Below, in pieces: positions 40,875 through 49,873 of a DNA stretch of 64,000 nucleotides. Source of the stretch: Halosimplex rubrum. Its GTDB lineage: Archaea; Halobacteriota; Halobacteria; Halobacteriales; Haloarculaceae. Each line of letters begins with the position of its first letter. Positions within the stretch are counted from its first letter, which is position 1. The stretch lies in assembly GCF_013415885.1 (NCBI RefSeq), contig NZ_CP058910.1:3410001-3474000 (forward strand). The letters run 5' to 3'. The notes beneath the pieces are model-generated. The model searched no databases, had not been told where the DNA came from, and saw nothing but the letters and a program-made list of their open reading frames with translations. A program made the position numbers and the translations under genes.

Positions 40875-42089
40875 ATGAGCGACTCACAGCAGTACGAGAA
40901 GGTGTCCGTTTCGTCGGACGGGGTGACGGTGGACAAGCGGTTCGAGGAGGACGAGTTCCCGGTGCCGGCGATCGCCTTCGAGATCCAGTCGGCGCGCTCG
41001 GAGACGGTGACGGTGACGCTGGTCGATCGGGTGCCCGAGGACGTGGCCGTCGAGGACCTGGGCTTTCACCCGGAGTACGGCTCCGAGTACTGGACGATCG
41101 ACGAGGACCAGATCACCTTCGAGCGGGAGCTGGAGGCGGGTGCGGAGTACACGACCGTCTACGGCATCCGGGCGACCGGGACCGACAACGTCGAGCAGTT
41201 CCTCACGACGCCGACCGTCGAGTCGGTCGACCCGCCGCTGGAGGACGGCGACGGCCCGGTCGTCGACGAGGGCAGCAGCGACGTGGTCCGCGACGTGATC
41301 TCCGGCGACGGGGACGTGCCGGGGCTCGAAGACGAGGACGACGCCGACGGCTCCGACGAGGACGTGGAGACGCTGAACCTCAAGGACCCGAACGAGCCGG
41401 GAGAGGCGGTGTCGAGCGGTGACGGCGCCGGCGACGAGTCGAGTGACTCCTCGGGCGGCACGGTCGCCGTCGAGGACGCCGACGTGGACTCGCTGGTCGG
41501 CGCGCTGGCCGCCGAGATCCGCAACCAGAACGTCGACGCCGAGGACGTGAAGCTGCTGCGGAAGGCGTTCGACCTGGCCGACGACAACGGCGGCAGCGTC
41601 GACGCGCGCATCCAGCACCTCCAGACCGAGGTGTCGGACCTGCTCGCGTACACGGGCGCGCTCGAGGAGTTCCTCGACGAGAACGGCACGGGCGACGAGA
41701 TGATCGAGGAGTTCCGCGACCAGGTCAAATCCTTCGAGTCCGAACTGGAGGAGGTCCGCGAGATGGCCTCGGGCCACGAGGAGTCGATCTCGGGGGTCGA
41801 GGAGACCGTCGCCTCGGTCGAGTCGTCCATGGAAGCGCTCCAGTCGGACATGGACGAGGTGCTCGACGACGTCGAAGCCGTCCAGAGCGACGTCGACACC
41901 GTCCAGAGCGAAGTCGAGTCCGTCGAGGGCACCGTCGACGAGGTCGAGGGCGACCTCGACGACCTCGAATCGCAAGTCGGCGACATCGACGTCGAGGACG
42001 TGCGCTCGGACATCGAGGACATCAACGACGAGATCGAGGAGCTCAAGGAGTGGCGCGAGCAGCTCTCCTCGGTCATCGGCGGGAGCTGA
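40875..42089 (+). CDS. Long coiled-coil protein with N-terminal beta domain
   Basis: 404 aa, very acidic. Residues 1-115 look like a compact beta domain (EKVSVSSDGVTVDKRFEEDE, EIQSARSETVTVTLVDRVPED, AGAEYTTVYGIRATG). Residues 115-200 are disordered and acidic. From about 215 to 400 there is a continuous heptad-patterned coiled coil (ALQSDMDEVLDDVEAVQSDV and similar repeats), ending in a short tail. No transmembrane segment or Walker motif, so not an SMC ATPase itself. Similar layout is common in haloarchaeal structural or scaffold proteins. No function assigned. Confidence 0.75.
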   Translation: MSDSQQYEKVSVSSDGVTVDKRFEEDEFPVPAIAFEIQSARSETVTVTLVDRVPEDVAVEDLGFHPEYGSEYWTIDEDQITFERELEAGAEYTTVYGIRATGTDNVEQFLTTPTVESVDPPLEDGDGPVVDEGSSDVVRDVISGDGDVPGLEDEDDADGSDEDVETLNLKDPNEPGEAVSSGDGAGDESSDSSGGTVAVEDADVDSLVGALAAEIRNQNVDAEDVKLLRKAFDLADDNGGSVDARIQHLQTEVSDLLAYTGALEEFLDENGTGDEMIEEFRDQVKSFESELEEVREMASGHEESISGVEETVASVESSMEALQSDMDEVLDDVEAVQSDVDTVQSEVESVEGTVDEVEGDLDDLESQVGDIDVEDVRSDIEDINDEIEELKEWREQLSSVIGGS

Positions 42090-42213
42090 ACGGGAGCGAC
42101 CGAACCGACCGCCGCTCGGGTCGGCGCCGCGGCGCGACCGCCCGCGGCGTCCGGACCGGCGAACCCCGCGGAGATCGGACTCGTTTTACGCGCCGCTTGC
42201 GTGCCCTTTGGCA

Positions 42214-43119
42214 ATGACGACCGTCAGCGTCGCGGTGCCGCGGAAGGGACGCCCGCTCGAAGCGGTCCTCGACAGACTCGCCGACGAGACGGGCGTCGCC
42301 GGCCTCGCCGACGACGTGATCTCGACCCTGCGCTACGAGAAGGCAGTCACCAAGGGCGAGCAGTCGGCGACCGGCGACGTGTACGAACGGCTCGCGGCCT
42401 ACAGCGACGACGAGGACCCGCGTGCCCCGGAGTACACGCTCGTCCGCGACGACCGCTCGGGGATGCCCCGCCGGATCGTCTTCGACAGCGTGACCGTGCC
42501 GGTCGACGAGGACCTGCAGTTGCGGCTGGTCGGCCGCGAGGAGCCGTTCCGCGCGCTCCGGAAACACGAGATGCCGCTCGGCTTCGACAGCGCCGACCTG
42601 TTCCTCGAAGAGGTCGTCGAACTCCGCGAGGAACCGCTCGCGGAACTCGACGATGTCAACGAGCGCGTCGACCCGCGGGACACCGACGTGCGCCTCGTCG
42701 CCGGACTCGGCGACACCGTCTGGCACTCGCTGCTGGTCACGCCCGAGGTCGCCGCCGAGTACGACACCGACCACACACGCGAACTGGTCGACGCCTACGA
42801 GGGCGACTTTTGCATCTCGCCGCGCTACGAGCGGCTCGTTGAGGGCGTCCTCGGCACCTCGGCTATCGAGGGGGTCGACTTCACGTACCCCACCGACGCC
42901 CACGCGGAGGAGGAAGCGGCGATCGCCGAGACGGGTATCGGCGTCTACCTGACCGTCTCCGGGGGGACCGCTCGCGAACACGGGCTGGAGGTCGGCGAAC
43001 ACCTCTTCCCCAGCGAGACGGTGCTGCTGAAGAGCGAGCCGGAAGTGACCGAGGCGGCCGAGCGAGTGGCGGACCTGCTGGTCAGCGCCGAGACGGGGAC
43101 GCGACTGGCAGCACAGTGA
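42214..43119 (+). CDS. HisG-like (ATP phosphoribosyltransferase-like) protein
   Basis: 301 aa from ATG 42214. The start VSVAVPRKGRPLEAVL resembles the HisG start (V-A-V-P-x-K-G-R), and the C-terminal part VYLTVSGGTAREHGLEV, then SETVLLKSEPEV, resembles the HisG SGxTLREHGL and the strand that follows. The middle is poorly conserved, so it is a divergent relative rather than an obvious histidine-pathway enzyme. No other his genes are nearby. May be a specialised paralogue or a non-catalytic regulator. Confidence 0.55.
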   Translation: MTTVSVAVPRKGRPLEAVLDRLADETGVAGLADDVISTLRYEKAVTKGEQSATGDVYERLAAYSDDEDPRAPEYTLVRDDRSGMPRRIVFDSVTVPVDEDLQLRLVGREEPFRALRKHEMPLGFDSADLFLEEVVELREEPLAELDDVNERVDPRDTDVRLVAGLGDTVWHSLLVTPEVAAEYDTDHTRELVDAYEGDFCISPRYERLVEGVLGTSAIEGVDFTYPTDAHAEEEAAIAETGIGVYLTVSGGTAREHGLEVGEHLFPSETVLLKSEPEVTEAAERVADLLVSAETGTRLAAQ

Positions 43120-43179
43120 GAAGCGGACGCCTGCGACGCGGCGGGCGTCGTCCGTCGCCGTTCGACGGCCCGAACGGGG

Positions 43180-43536
43180 TCAGTTCTCGTCGTCGCTCTC
43201 GGTCTCGATGGTGTCGATGACGTCGAGCGGTACGTCCCGCAGGGCGCCGCCCACGTCGCTCTTGGCGATGCGCTGGGCGTGTTCCTCGCTCTCGGCGTTG
43301 AACACTTGCATCTCCAGCACCAGGCCCACCAGGGCGGTGTCAGCGGCGATGTACGCCGAGTCGAACGGCTCGGCGCAGGCCGGACAGTTCGTCGAGCCCA
43401 CGCCCACCTCGACGTAGTCCATGTCCTTCTGGTTGAGCCGTTTGCCCGCCTCGCTGATGGCGACGCCGATGGCGTCGTCGATGTTCTCCACGTCGTGAAC
43501 CAACCAGGCTGCCTCCATCACTACGATGTAGTTCAT
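43180..43536 (-). CDS. DUF555 (UPF0212) family protein
   Basis: 118 aa. A conserved archaeal protein of unknown function: [41 protein letters not shown], a [17 protein letters not shown] segment with a CxxC pair that could bind zinc, and [28 protein letters not shown]. Full length. Confidence 0.92.
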   Translation of the reverse strand: MNYIVVMEAAWLVHDVENIDDAIGVAISEAGKRLNQKDMDYVEVGVGSTNCPACAEPFDSAYIAADTALVGLVLEMQVFNAESEEHAQRIAKSDVGGALRDVPLDVIDTIETESDDEN

Positions 43537-43876
43537 ACACTCCTCTCCGCCTTACTCTGTAATCCTGTTTTTGGTCCCGTCACGATAGCTTTCGGTCCGG
43601 TGGCCGTGCCTCACCGCTCGCGAAACCGACCGCTCGGCCCGCCCAGCGCCCTGCGCACGTAATCGGAAACGTGGCCATAACTTATAGGGATTCCCGCGGT
43701 CACCAAGCGACCCCTTACTCGAAAACCGGCCCGAACACCGGTACGGTTGTACCCAGAACAATCTGAGCTTAATCGCAAGACTGCGGCGGGGTAATCCATC
43801 ACGATCCATTATCGGGTACTCGATCTCGGGGGGAACCTTTATATACGCTAACGGATGGAGACATGAGCACACCACG
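43537..43876. other. Intergenic region upstream of the 60-aa membrane protein gene
   Basis: About 340 bp, AT-richer than the neighbours. It contains no convincing gene on either strand; short frames at 43552-44019 are opposite-strand shadows that run into the next gene. No tRNA-like arms were seen. The right part holds the promoter at 43837-43845. Confidence 0.5.
43837..43845 (+). promoter_or_regulatory. Strong TATA box upstream of the 60-aa protein gene
   Basis: CTTTATATA lies 32-40 bp before ATG 43877. A competing ATG at 43863 opens an eight-codon frame (MSTPRCVP), so leader reading is possible. Confidence 0.6.
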
Positions 43877-44059
43877 ATGCGTTCCACCCTGAACCGTGCA
43901 ACCGTATTCGCACTGTACCAGCTGACTCTGTTCGCGGGAATCCTGCTGCTGCCCCTGGCGCTCGTCATGCGCAAGGCGGGGATCACCCTGCCGGTCCACC
44001 GCGCCGTCGATCGGGTCAACGAGACCTACGAGGACATGGACATCGAGAGCGCGAACTGA
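43877..44059 (+). CDS. Small one-helix membrane protein (60 aa)
   Basis: 60 aa: ATVFALYQLTLFAGILLLPL, then an extended hydrophobic stretch forming one long helix (about residues 8-32), then RKAGITLPVHRAVDRVNETYEDMDIESAN. The sharp helix-then-amphipathic layout plus an excellent promoter marks a real gene. It precedes psmB by 145 bp, which has its own promoter. Function unknown. Confidence 0.7.
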   Translation: MRSTLNRATVFALYQLTLFAGILLLPLALVMRKAGITLPVHRAVDRVNETYEDMDIESAN

Positions 44060-44172
44060 TCGCGCGGCCACTCGTTCTGTCGCCGTCCGCTCCCGTCGAG
44101 CGGCGGTTCGACCCGGCGCAGTCCGGTGGCGACGACCCGGTGCCGTCTCCGGACGGGGGACCGAAAAGGTGG

Positions 44173-44182
44173 TTTTATCAGC
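44173..44182 (+). promoter_or_regulatory. Putative psmB promoter
   Basis: TTTTATCAG-type element (GGTTTTATCA) at 23-32 bp before the psmB ATG 44205, fitting leaderless expression. Confidence 0.5.
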
Positions 44183-44204
44183 ACAGGACTGATACCCGAC
44201 TACC

Positions 44205-44936
44205 ATGCGCGACCCATTCGCAGATTCGGAGTTCTCGCAAAATCTGCAGCGCCAGAGCGCTGGGATCCCCGACCCCACCGAGCCCGAGATCGGCTCGTTC
44301 CCCGACGAGTCCCCGCAGGGCGACCAGAGCAAGGTCGCCGAGACCGGGACGACGACCATCGGCATCACCGCCGAGGACGGCGTCGTCGTCGCGACGGACA
44401 TGCGTGCCTCGCTCGGCGGCCGGTTCGTCTCGAACAAGCGCGTCCAGAAGGTCGAGCAGATCCACCCGACGGCCGCACTGACCCTCGTCGGGAGCGTCGG
44501 CGGCGCCCAGTCGTTCATCCGCTCGCTGCGCGCGGAGGTCGACCTCTACGAGGCCCGCAAGGGCGAGGACATGAGCATGACCGCGCTCTCGACGCTCGCC
44601 GGCAACTTCGCCCGCGGCGGTCCCTTCTTCGCCATCAACCCGATCCTCGGCGGCATCGACGACGAGGGCAGTCACGTCTACTCTATCGACCCCGCAGGCG
44701 GCGTCATGGAGGACGACTACACCGTCACCGGCTCCGGGCTCACCGTCGCCTACGGGACCCTGGAGGACCGCTACGAGGACGGCATGAACATGGACGAGGC
44801 CCGCTCGGCCGCCGTCGCCGGCGTCCGCGCGGCCGCCGAGCGCGACACCGGCTCGGGCAACGGCGTCTACATCGCCGAGGTCACCGAGGACGGCGTCGAC
44901 ATCGAGGACTACCCGGACTTCGACGGCGTCGAGTAA
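44205..44936 (+). CDS. psmB: Proteasome subunit beta PsmB
   Basis: 243 aa. Catalytic subunit of the 20S proteasome. A 48-residue propeptide ends at AETG, and the mature N-terminal Thr49 starts TTTIGITAEDGVVVATDMRAS. This is the Gly-Thr self-cleavage site of archaeal beta subunits, with Asp and Lys (Lys33-type in NKRVQKVEQI) and the SGGA-like LVGSVGGAQSFI. A complete, standard protein. Alpha subunit not in this window. Confidence 0.97.
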   Translation: MRDPFADSEFSQNLQRQSAGIPDPTEPEIGSFPDESPQGDQSKVAETGTTTIGITAEDGVVVATDMRASLGGRFVSNKRVQKVEQIHPTAALTLVGSVGGAQSFIRSLRAEVDLYEARKGEDMSMTALSTLAGNFARGGPFFAINPILGGIDDEGSHVYSIDPAGGVMEDDYTVTGSGLTVAYGTLEDRYEDGMNMDEARSAAVAGVRAAAERDTGSGNGVYIAEVTEDGVDIEDYPDFDGVE

Positions 44937-45091
44937 CGCTTCATTCGTTCTCTTCGCTTTTCGACGGCGAGCCGCGGCGCTCGCACTCGCGGCCCGCCGA
45001 CGGTCTCCGCGGTCGTCACGCCGTCGTGTCCGCTCTCGGCTCCGCGAGCGCGTGCCACTACGGTTAATGGGCGCCCTCACGTGGGGTCGGT

Positions 45092-46450
45092 ATGGAACTC
45101 TTCGGGACCGCGGGCATCCGCGGTGACGTGCAATCTCGGGTGACGCCGGCACTGGCGCGGGCCGTCGGGCGAGCGGCGGGGACGGACGGCGACTCGTTCG
45201 TCGTCGGCCGCGACGGGCGAACGACCGGCGAAGGGCTGGCGGCGGCCGTCGAGGCCGGCCTCCTCAGCGCCGGCGCCGACGTGACCAGGGTCGGGCAGGT
45301 GCCGACGCCGGCGCTGGCCTACGCCGCCCAGCGGAGCCGCGGCGTGATGGTCACGGCCAGTCACAACCCGCCGACGGACAACGGGCTCAAGCTCTTCGCC
45401 GACGGGGAGGAGTACGGCGACGACGCCGAGGCGCGGATCGAACGCCGCGTCGCCGACGAGCCCGAGCCCGTCGCGTGGGACGAGTGGGGGTCGAGCGAAC
45501 GCGCCGACGTACTCGGCGCGTACCGCGACGCGGTCGCCGAGTTCGCCCGCGGGCACGGCGAACCGCTCGACGGCCTCTCCGTCGCGGTCGACTGCGGCAA
45601 CGGGATGGCGAGCCTCGTGACGCCGCAGGTCCTCCGGGACCTGGGCGCCGACGTGACGGCGATCCACGCGAACGTCGACGGTCACTTCCCCGGCCGCGAG
45701 AGCAAACCCACGCCCGAGAGCCTGCGCGACCTGCGCTCGTATCTCGCGGAGGGCGACGCGAACCTGGGGATCGGCCACGACGGCGACGCCGACCGGATCG
45801 TCGTCGTCGACGCGAGCGGCGAGGTCGTCCACGAGGACACGATCGTCGCCGTCCTGGCCGAGCACTACACCGTCGAGAGCGACGCGGCCGACCCCGTCGT
45901 CGTCACGACGCCCAACGCCTCCGCCCGCATCGACGAGCGGGTCCGCGCCGGCGGCGGCCGCGTCGAACGGGTCCGCCTCGGCGCCCTCCACGAGGGGATC
46001 GCCGCCGCCCGCGCGGCCGGCGACGAGGACACCGAGGTCGTCTTCGCCGCCGAACCGTGGAAACACGTCCACACAGCCCTGGGCGGCTGGATCGACGGCG
46101 TCGCGAGCGCCGCGGTGCTCGCCCGCCTCGTCGCCGGCCCCGGCCTCGCCGTGTTGCGCGACCCGGTGACCGAACGGCCCTACCGGAAGGTCAGCGTCGA
46201 GTGCCCGGACGACGCCAAGGAGCGCGCGATGGCACTGGTCGAGGAGCGACTCCCCGCCGAGTTCCCGGACGCGAGCGTCGATACGGAGTACGGCGTGCGC
46301 CTCGAACTGCCTGACGGCTCGTGGACGCTCGTCCGCCCGAGCGGGACCGAACCGTACGTCCGCGTCTACGCCGAGAGCGAGGACGTGAGCGAACTGGTCG
46401 ACGCGGTGACGACCGTCGTCCGCGGGGCCGTCGCCGACGCCGATGCCTGA
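45092..46450 (+). CDS. glmM: Phosphoglucosamine mutase GlmM (phosphohexomutase family)
   Basis: 452 aa. Phosphoserine motif VMVTASHNPPTDNGLK (active-site Ser in TASHNP), metal-binding GIGHDGDADRIVVVD (DxDxD), sugar-binding FAAEPWKHV (in place of the usual GGEqSGHi), and the phosphate-binding RPSGTEPYVRVYAE. Isomerises glucosamine-6-phosphate (or another hexose phosphate) for UDP-GlcNAc. Phosphomannomutase/phosphoglucomutase is the alternative, since the sugar loop EPWKH differs from typical EXSGH. Supplies precursors for the glycan locus. Confidence 0.87.
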   Translation: MELFGTAGIRGDVQSRVTPALARAVGRAAGTDGDSFVVGRDGRTTGEGLAAAVEAGLLSAGADVTRVGQVPTPALAYAAQRSRGVMVTASHNPPTDNGLKLFADGEEYGDDAEARIERRVADEPEPVAWDEWGSSERADVLGAYRDAVAEFARGHGEPLDGLSVAVDCGNGMASLVTPQVLRDLGADVTAIHANVDGHFPGRESKPTPESLRDLRSYLAEGDANLGIGHDGDADRIVVVDASGEVVHEDTIVAVLAEHYTVESDAADPVVVTTPNASARIDERVRAGGGRVERVRLGALHEGIAAARAAGDEDTEVVFAAEPWKHVHTALGGWIDGVASAAVLARLVAGPGLAVLRDPVTERPYRKVSVECPDDAKERAMALVEERLPAEFPDASVDTEYGVRLELPDGSWTLVRPSGTEPYVRVYAESEDVSELVDAVTTVVRGAVADADA

Positions 46451-46465
46451 CCGCCGCCGCGGCCG

Positions 46466-46840
46466 TCAGTTCTGTCTCGGAGCGCCGTCCAGTGTCGCGG
46501 TCACTGCGTCGAGGTCCGCTACGTCGCTGCGGTCGAACGGGAGGTCGGCGTGGTACCACTTCGGTCGCGTGAGCGTCAGCGCGTCGTCGGTCAGTTCGTC
46601 GCCGTCGACGGTCGTCCAGTCGTGGACCTGCCGTTCGACCCGCAGACCCTGGTCTGCGATGGCGACCTCCTTCCCGTCGGAATCGGCCAGCAGCGGGACC
46701 CAGACGGAGACCATCGCGGGGAACAGCCAGTACATCGACCCGCCGTCGCCACCGAGCGCGAACAGGTAGAGACCGAGTTTCATCTCGCCGGTCTCGCGCT
46801 CGGCGTAGGCGATCCCCTCTCGAACGGTCGTCTCGGTCAT
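46466..46840 (-). CDS. Conserved hypothetical protein
   Basis: 124 aa from ATG 46840. Visible pattern: TVREGIAYAERETGEMKLGL, GDGGSMYWLFPAMVSVWVPLL, KEVAIADQGLRVERQVHDWTT, LTRPKWYHADLPFD and a C-terminal LDAVTATLDGAP. No motif of known function. One moderately hydrophobic stretch is too short to be a clear membrane helix. It converges with glmM, 15 bp away. Confidence 0.6.
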   Translation of the reverse strand: MTETTVREGIAYAERETGEMKLGLYLFALGGDGGSMYWLFPAMVSVWVPLLADSDGKEVAIADQGLRVERQVHDWTTVDGDELTDDALTLTRPKWYHADLPFDRSDVADLDAVTATLDGAPRQN

Positions 46841-46917
46841 TCTGTCGCGGACGGGACAGTACGAGAATATGACGGTTCGTTCCCCTCGCGGGAGACCCGA
46901 CGAGGGTCCGGCGACCG

Positions 46918-47751
46918 TCAAACCGTTTCGAGGAACGCCCGGAGCTCCTCGGTCGCGCGCTCGCGCTCGTCCCAGAGGACGCAGTGGCCGGCGCCATCGA
47001 CGTGCTCCAGTCGTCCGTCCGGGAGGAAGGCGGCGATCTCCCGTTCCCGCTCGCGTTCCGCCTCGTCCGCGTCGGCTTTCAGGATCAGCGTCGGCGCCGT
47101 GATGTCGCCGTACGCCTCGGTCGGGTCGACGAACTCGGCATCGGACACGCGGCCGATCTCGGGCCGAAGCCGATGTCTGGCTTCGGCCACCCGGCGCGCG
47201 AGGTCGGGCTGTCCGCGCTCGGCGAGGTCGTTGAACATCGGATCCGCTTCGAGGAGTTCCTCGACGCTGTGGTCGCGCCACCACGCGATCTGCTCCTCGA
47301 TACCGTCGCCCGGGTCCCCCTCGATCAGGTCGTCGTTGACCCCGTCGAGTATCCAGACGGGGTCTTCGAGGACGACTGCTCGCGATCGGTCCGGGCTGTC
47401 GGCCGCGGCCATCGTGACCGTGTCTGCGCCCATAGAGTGGCCGAACAGGATCGGGTCCTCGAGCGCGAGGGCGTCGAGCAGTCCGAGCAGGTCCGCCGCC
47501 CGCTCGGACGGACCGTACTCCCCGTCGGGGGCGTCGGACCGGCCGTGCCCGCGAGCGTCGTACAGCACGACGTCGAAATCGTCCGCGAGTTCGCGGGCGA
47601 GGTCGAGCCGACAGTACCCGTCGTCGGTGAAGCCGTGGGAGACGACGACGGGCGGCCCCGAGCCCCCGGTGCGACAGTAGTGCAACTCGATCCCGTTCGC
47701 TTCGACGGATCCCCGTTCCCAGTCCTCTGGGATCTGCGTTGGGACACTCAT
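46918..47751 (-). CDS. Alpha/beta hydrolase fold protein
   Basis: 277 aa. Oxyanion region PPVVVSHGFTDDG, nucleophile elbow LFGHSMGADTVTMAA (Ser in GHSMG), a lid region, an acidic residue in ITAPTLILKADAD, and catalytic His in HVDGAGHCVLWDERE. Typical soluble esterase, hydrolase or haloperoxidase-like family member. Substrate not deducible. Confidence 0.9.
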   Translation of the reverse strand: MSVPTQIPEDWERGSVEANGIELHYCRTGGSGPPVVVSHGFTDDGYCRLDLARELADDFDVVLYDARGHGRSDAPDGEYGPSERAADLLGLLDALALEDPILFGHSMGADTVTMAAADSPDRSRAVVLEDPVWILDGVNDDLIEGDPGDGIEEQIAWWRDHSVEELLEADPMFNDLAERGQPDLARRVAEARHRLRPEIGRVSDAEFVDPTEAYGDITAPTLILKADADEAEREREREIAAFLPDGRLEHVDGAGHCVLWDERERATEELRAFLETV

Positions 47752-47860
47752 CTGATAGGACCTCCCGGCCGGGGGAGAAAAATCATGCGAGATTCCCCCG
47801 GCCGTGTGGCAGCGCGCCGTCGCCCGGTGTTCGACCGTGATGTCCGCGATTCCAGCGCGT

Positions 47861-49342
47861 TCAGGACTCGTAGACGAAGCGCTCGACGACCGCGTCCGCC
47901 TCGCACGTGGTCCCGTGCCCGGTGGCGTAGGGGCCGAGGAAGACGCCCGTGAACCCGGTGGCGACCTCCGTCGAGAGGTAGCGAGTCGCCGCCGACGCGA
48001 GTTCGTCGCCGTCGACGACGAAGCGGTAGTCGTCGGTGTCTGCCACGACGGCCAGGTCGGTCGACGCCCCGACCGGAGTCCGCCCGACCACGTCCGTCGC
48101 GTCGCCGATCCGAAGGCGGACGATGGCTTCTCGCCGGCCGTCCCGACGGGTCACGCCGAGTTGGTAGTGGTGGCGTTCGTTGGCGACCACCGCGAGGCCG
48201 GCCTCCTCGCCGTCAGCCGGGTCGAACGACAGCGTCGTCTCGGCCCGGCAGTCGAAGGCGGTCTGTCGCCGGCCGACGAAAGTCGACCCGGGTTCGTCGA
48301 GGGTCTCCGGACCCCCGCGGAGACGGAGCCCGTCCGCGCCCGTCCGATAGCGGTCGCGGTCGGGGTTGCGGCGGAACTGCCACTCGACGCCCAGCCCGTC
48401 CGCGAACTCGGTCTCGGTGTGTTCGATCGAGTTCGGTTCCGCCCGGCGCTCGCCGGGGAGCGGACCGCTCGTCTCGGCCCGGATCGGGTTCCCGTCGTTG
48501 ACCACCGGCCAGCCGTCCTCCCAGGTGACGGGAGCCAGGAACGTCTCACGGCCGAGGTGGTGATACCGCGGCCACGGTCCGCGCTGGCGGATGCCGAGGC
48601 AGACGAGCCACCAGTTCCCGCTGTCGTCCGCTACGAGGTCGGCGTGGCCGACCGCGCGGATATCGGCCCGTGGACGCCCCCAGTGAGTGAGAACGGGGTT
48701 GTCCGGACACCCTTCGTAGGGGCCCGTGGGGTCGTCGGCGCGTGCAGAGACGACCATGTGCCCCGCGTGGGTCCCCCCTTCCGCGAGCAGCAGGTGATAC
48801 GTTCCGTCCCGTTCGTAGATGTGCGGGGCCTCGACGTGGGGATCGCGGAATCCCGTCCAGATCGTCCGCGACTCGCCGAGTTCGCCGGTCTCGACGTCGA
48901 TCTCGGCCTGTCGGATCGGGTTCTCGGTGTCCTCGTCGTGGTAGGTGAAATAGCAGGTGTCGCCCTCGAAGAACAGGTCGGGGTCGAACCCCGGCGCGTC
49001 CACCACCGTCGGGTCGGACCACTCCTCCGTCGGGTCGTCGGCGGTGACGACGACGTGGCCGTCGCCGTTGACGTTCGTGGTGACGAGGTAGAAGGTCCCG
49101 TCGTGGTGACGGAGCGTCGGTGCGAAGACCCCACCGGACGAGCCGACCGCTTCCAGAGCGAGCTGGGAATCGCGGGTGAACGCGTGTCCGATGGGGTCCC
49201 AGTCGACGAGGTTCCTGCTTCGATACAGCGGAACCCCGGGGAAGTACTCGAACGAACTCGTCGCGAGGTAGAAGGTGCCGTCGACCCGGCAGATCGTCGG
49301 GTCGGGATGAAATCCCGGCAGTATCGGGTTCTCGTACCGCAT
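47861..49342 (-). CDS. Glycoside hydrolase family 43 protein (beta-xylosidase-like)
   Basis: 493 aa from ATG 49342. N-terminal five-bladed beta-propeller: MRYENPILPGFHPDPTICRV (general base Asp in HPDP), VFAPTLRHHDGTFYL, AEIDVETGELGES, VEAPHIYERDGTYHLLLAEGG (catalytic Glu in EAPHIY). The C-terminal domain (about 320-493) has the concanavalin-like beta-sandwich of GH43 xylosidases (FVGRRQTAFDCRAETTLSFD). Acts on xylan or arabinan oligosaccharides in this family. No signal peptide, so substrates are probably imported oligosaccharides. It does not belong to the glycan locus. Confidence 0.9.
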   Translation of the reverse strand: MRYENPILPGFHPDPTICRVDGTFYLATSSFEYFPGVPLYRSRNLVDWDPIGHAFTRDSQLALEAVGSSGGVFAPTLRHHDGTFYLVTTNVNGDGHVVVTADDPTEEWSDPTVVDAPGFDPDLFFEGDTCYFTYHDEDTENPIRQAEIDVETGELGESRTIWTGFRDPHVEAPHIYERDGTYHLLLAEGGTHAGHMVVSARADDPTGPYEGCPDNPVLTHWGRPRADIRAVGHADLVADDSGNWWLVCLGIRQRGPWPRYHHLGRETFLAPVTWEDGWPVVNDGNPIRAETSGPLPGERRAEPNSIEHTETEFADGLGVEWQFRRNPDRDRYRTGADGLRLRGGPETLDEPGSTFVGRRQTAFDCRAETTLSFDPADGEEAGLAVVANERHHYQLGVTRRDGRREAIVRLRIGDATDVVGRTPVGASTDLAVVADTDDYRFVVDGDELASAATRYLSTEVATGFTGVFLGPYATGHGTTCEADAVVERFVYES

Positions 49343-49480
49343 GGACGCCTCTTCTCGAAAAGCGGTATTCGTTCTGTCGGTTCTCCCGAACCGTCCCCGT
49401 CCGCTCCCGGACGCGCCGACTCGCACCGACGGCGCCACCGGGGCCGACGGCTTAAGTGGTGTCCGCCGCTCTGTAGGCCT

Positions 49481-49873
49481 ATGACAGACTTGCTCGAACG
49501 CGCACGGGAGGCCCGCGAGGCCGCCTACGCGCCCTACTCCGAGTACGCGGTCGGCGCGGCGCTTCGGACCGCCGACGGGAGCGTCTACACGGGCTGTAAC
49601 ATCGAGAACGCCAACTACAGCAACAGCCTCCACGCCGAGGAGGTCGCGCTCGGGTCGGCCGTCCGCGACGGCCACCGCGAGTTCGACCGGTTGGCCGTCT
49701 CCTCGGCCGCCGAGGACGGCGTCACGCCCTGCGGGATGTGCCGCCAGTCGCTCGCGGAGTTCTGCGAGGCGTCGTTCGTCGTCGTCTGCGAGGGGCCCGA
49801 CGACCCCGTCGAGTACGAACTCGGCGAGTTGCTGCCGGAGGCGATCTCCCGGGAGATGGTCGTCGATGAGTGA
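49481..49873 (+). CDS. cdd: Cytidine deaminase
   Basis: 130 aa from ATG 49481. Zinc-dependent deaminase: His51 and Glu53 in SLHAEEVAL and two Cys in TPCGMCRQ (84 and 87). Substrate pattern GAALRTADGSVYTGCNIENANYSNSLHAEE. Converts cytidine or deoxycytidine to the uracil form. Its last codons overlap the start of udp by 8 bp, so the salvage step to uridine phosphorolysis is coupled. Confidence 0.96.
   Translation: MTDLLERAREAREAAYAPYSEYAVGAALRTADGSVYTGCNIENANYSNSLHAEEVALGSAVRDGHREFDRLAVSSAAEDGVTPCGMCRQSLAEFCEASFVVVCEGPDDPVEYELGELLPEAISREMVVDE

Noticed and set aside
43552-44019. Minus-strand open frame upstream of psmB
   Set aside because: It overlaps the well-supported 60-aa membrane protein gene and is a low-complexity shadow without motifs.
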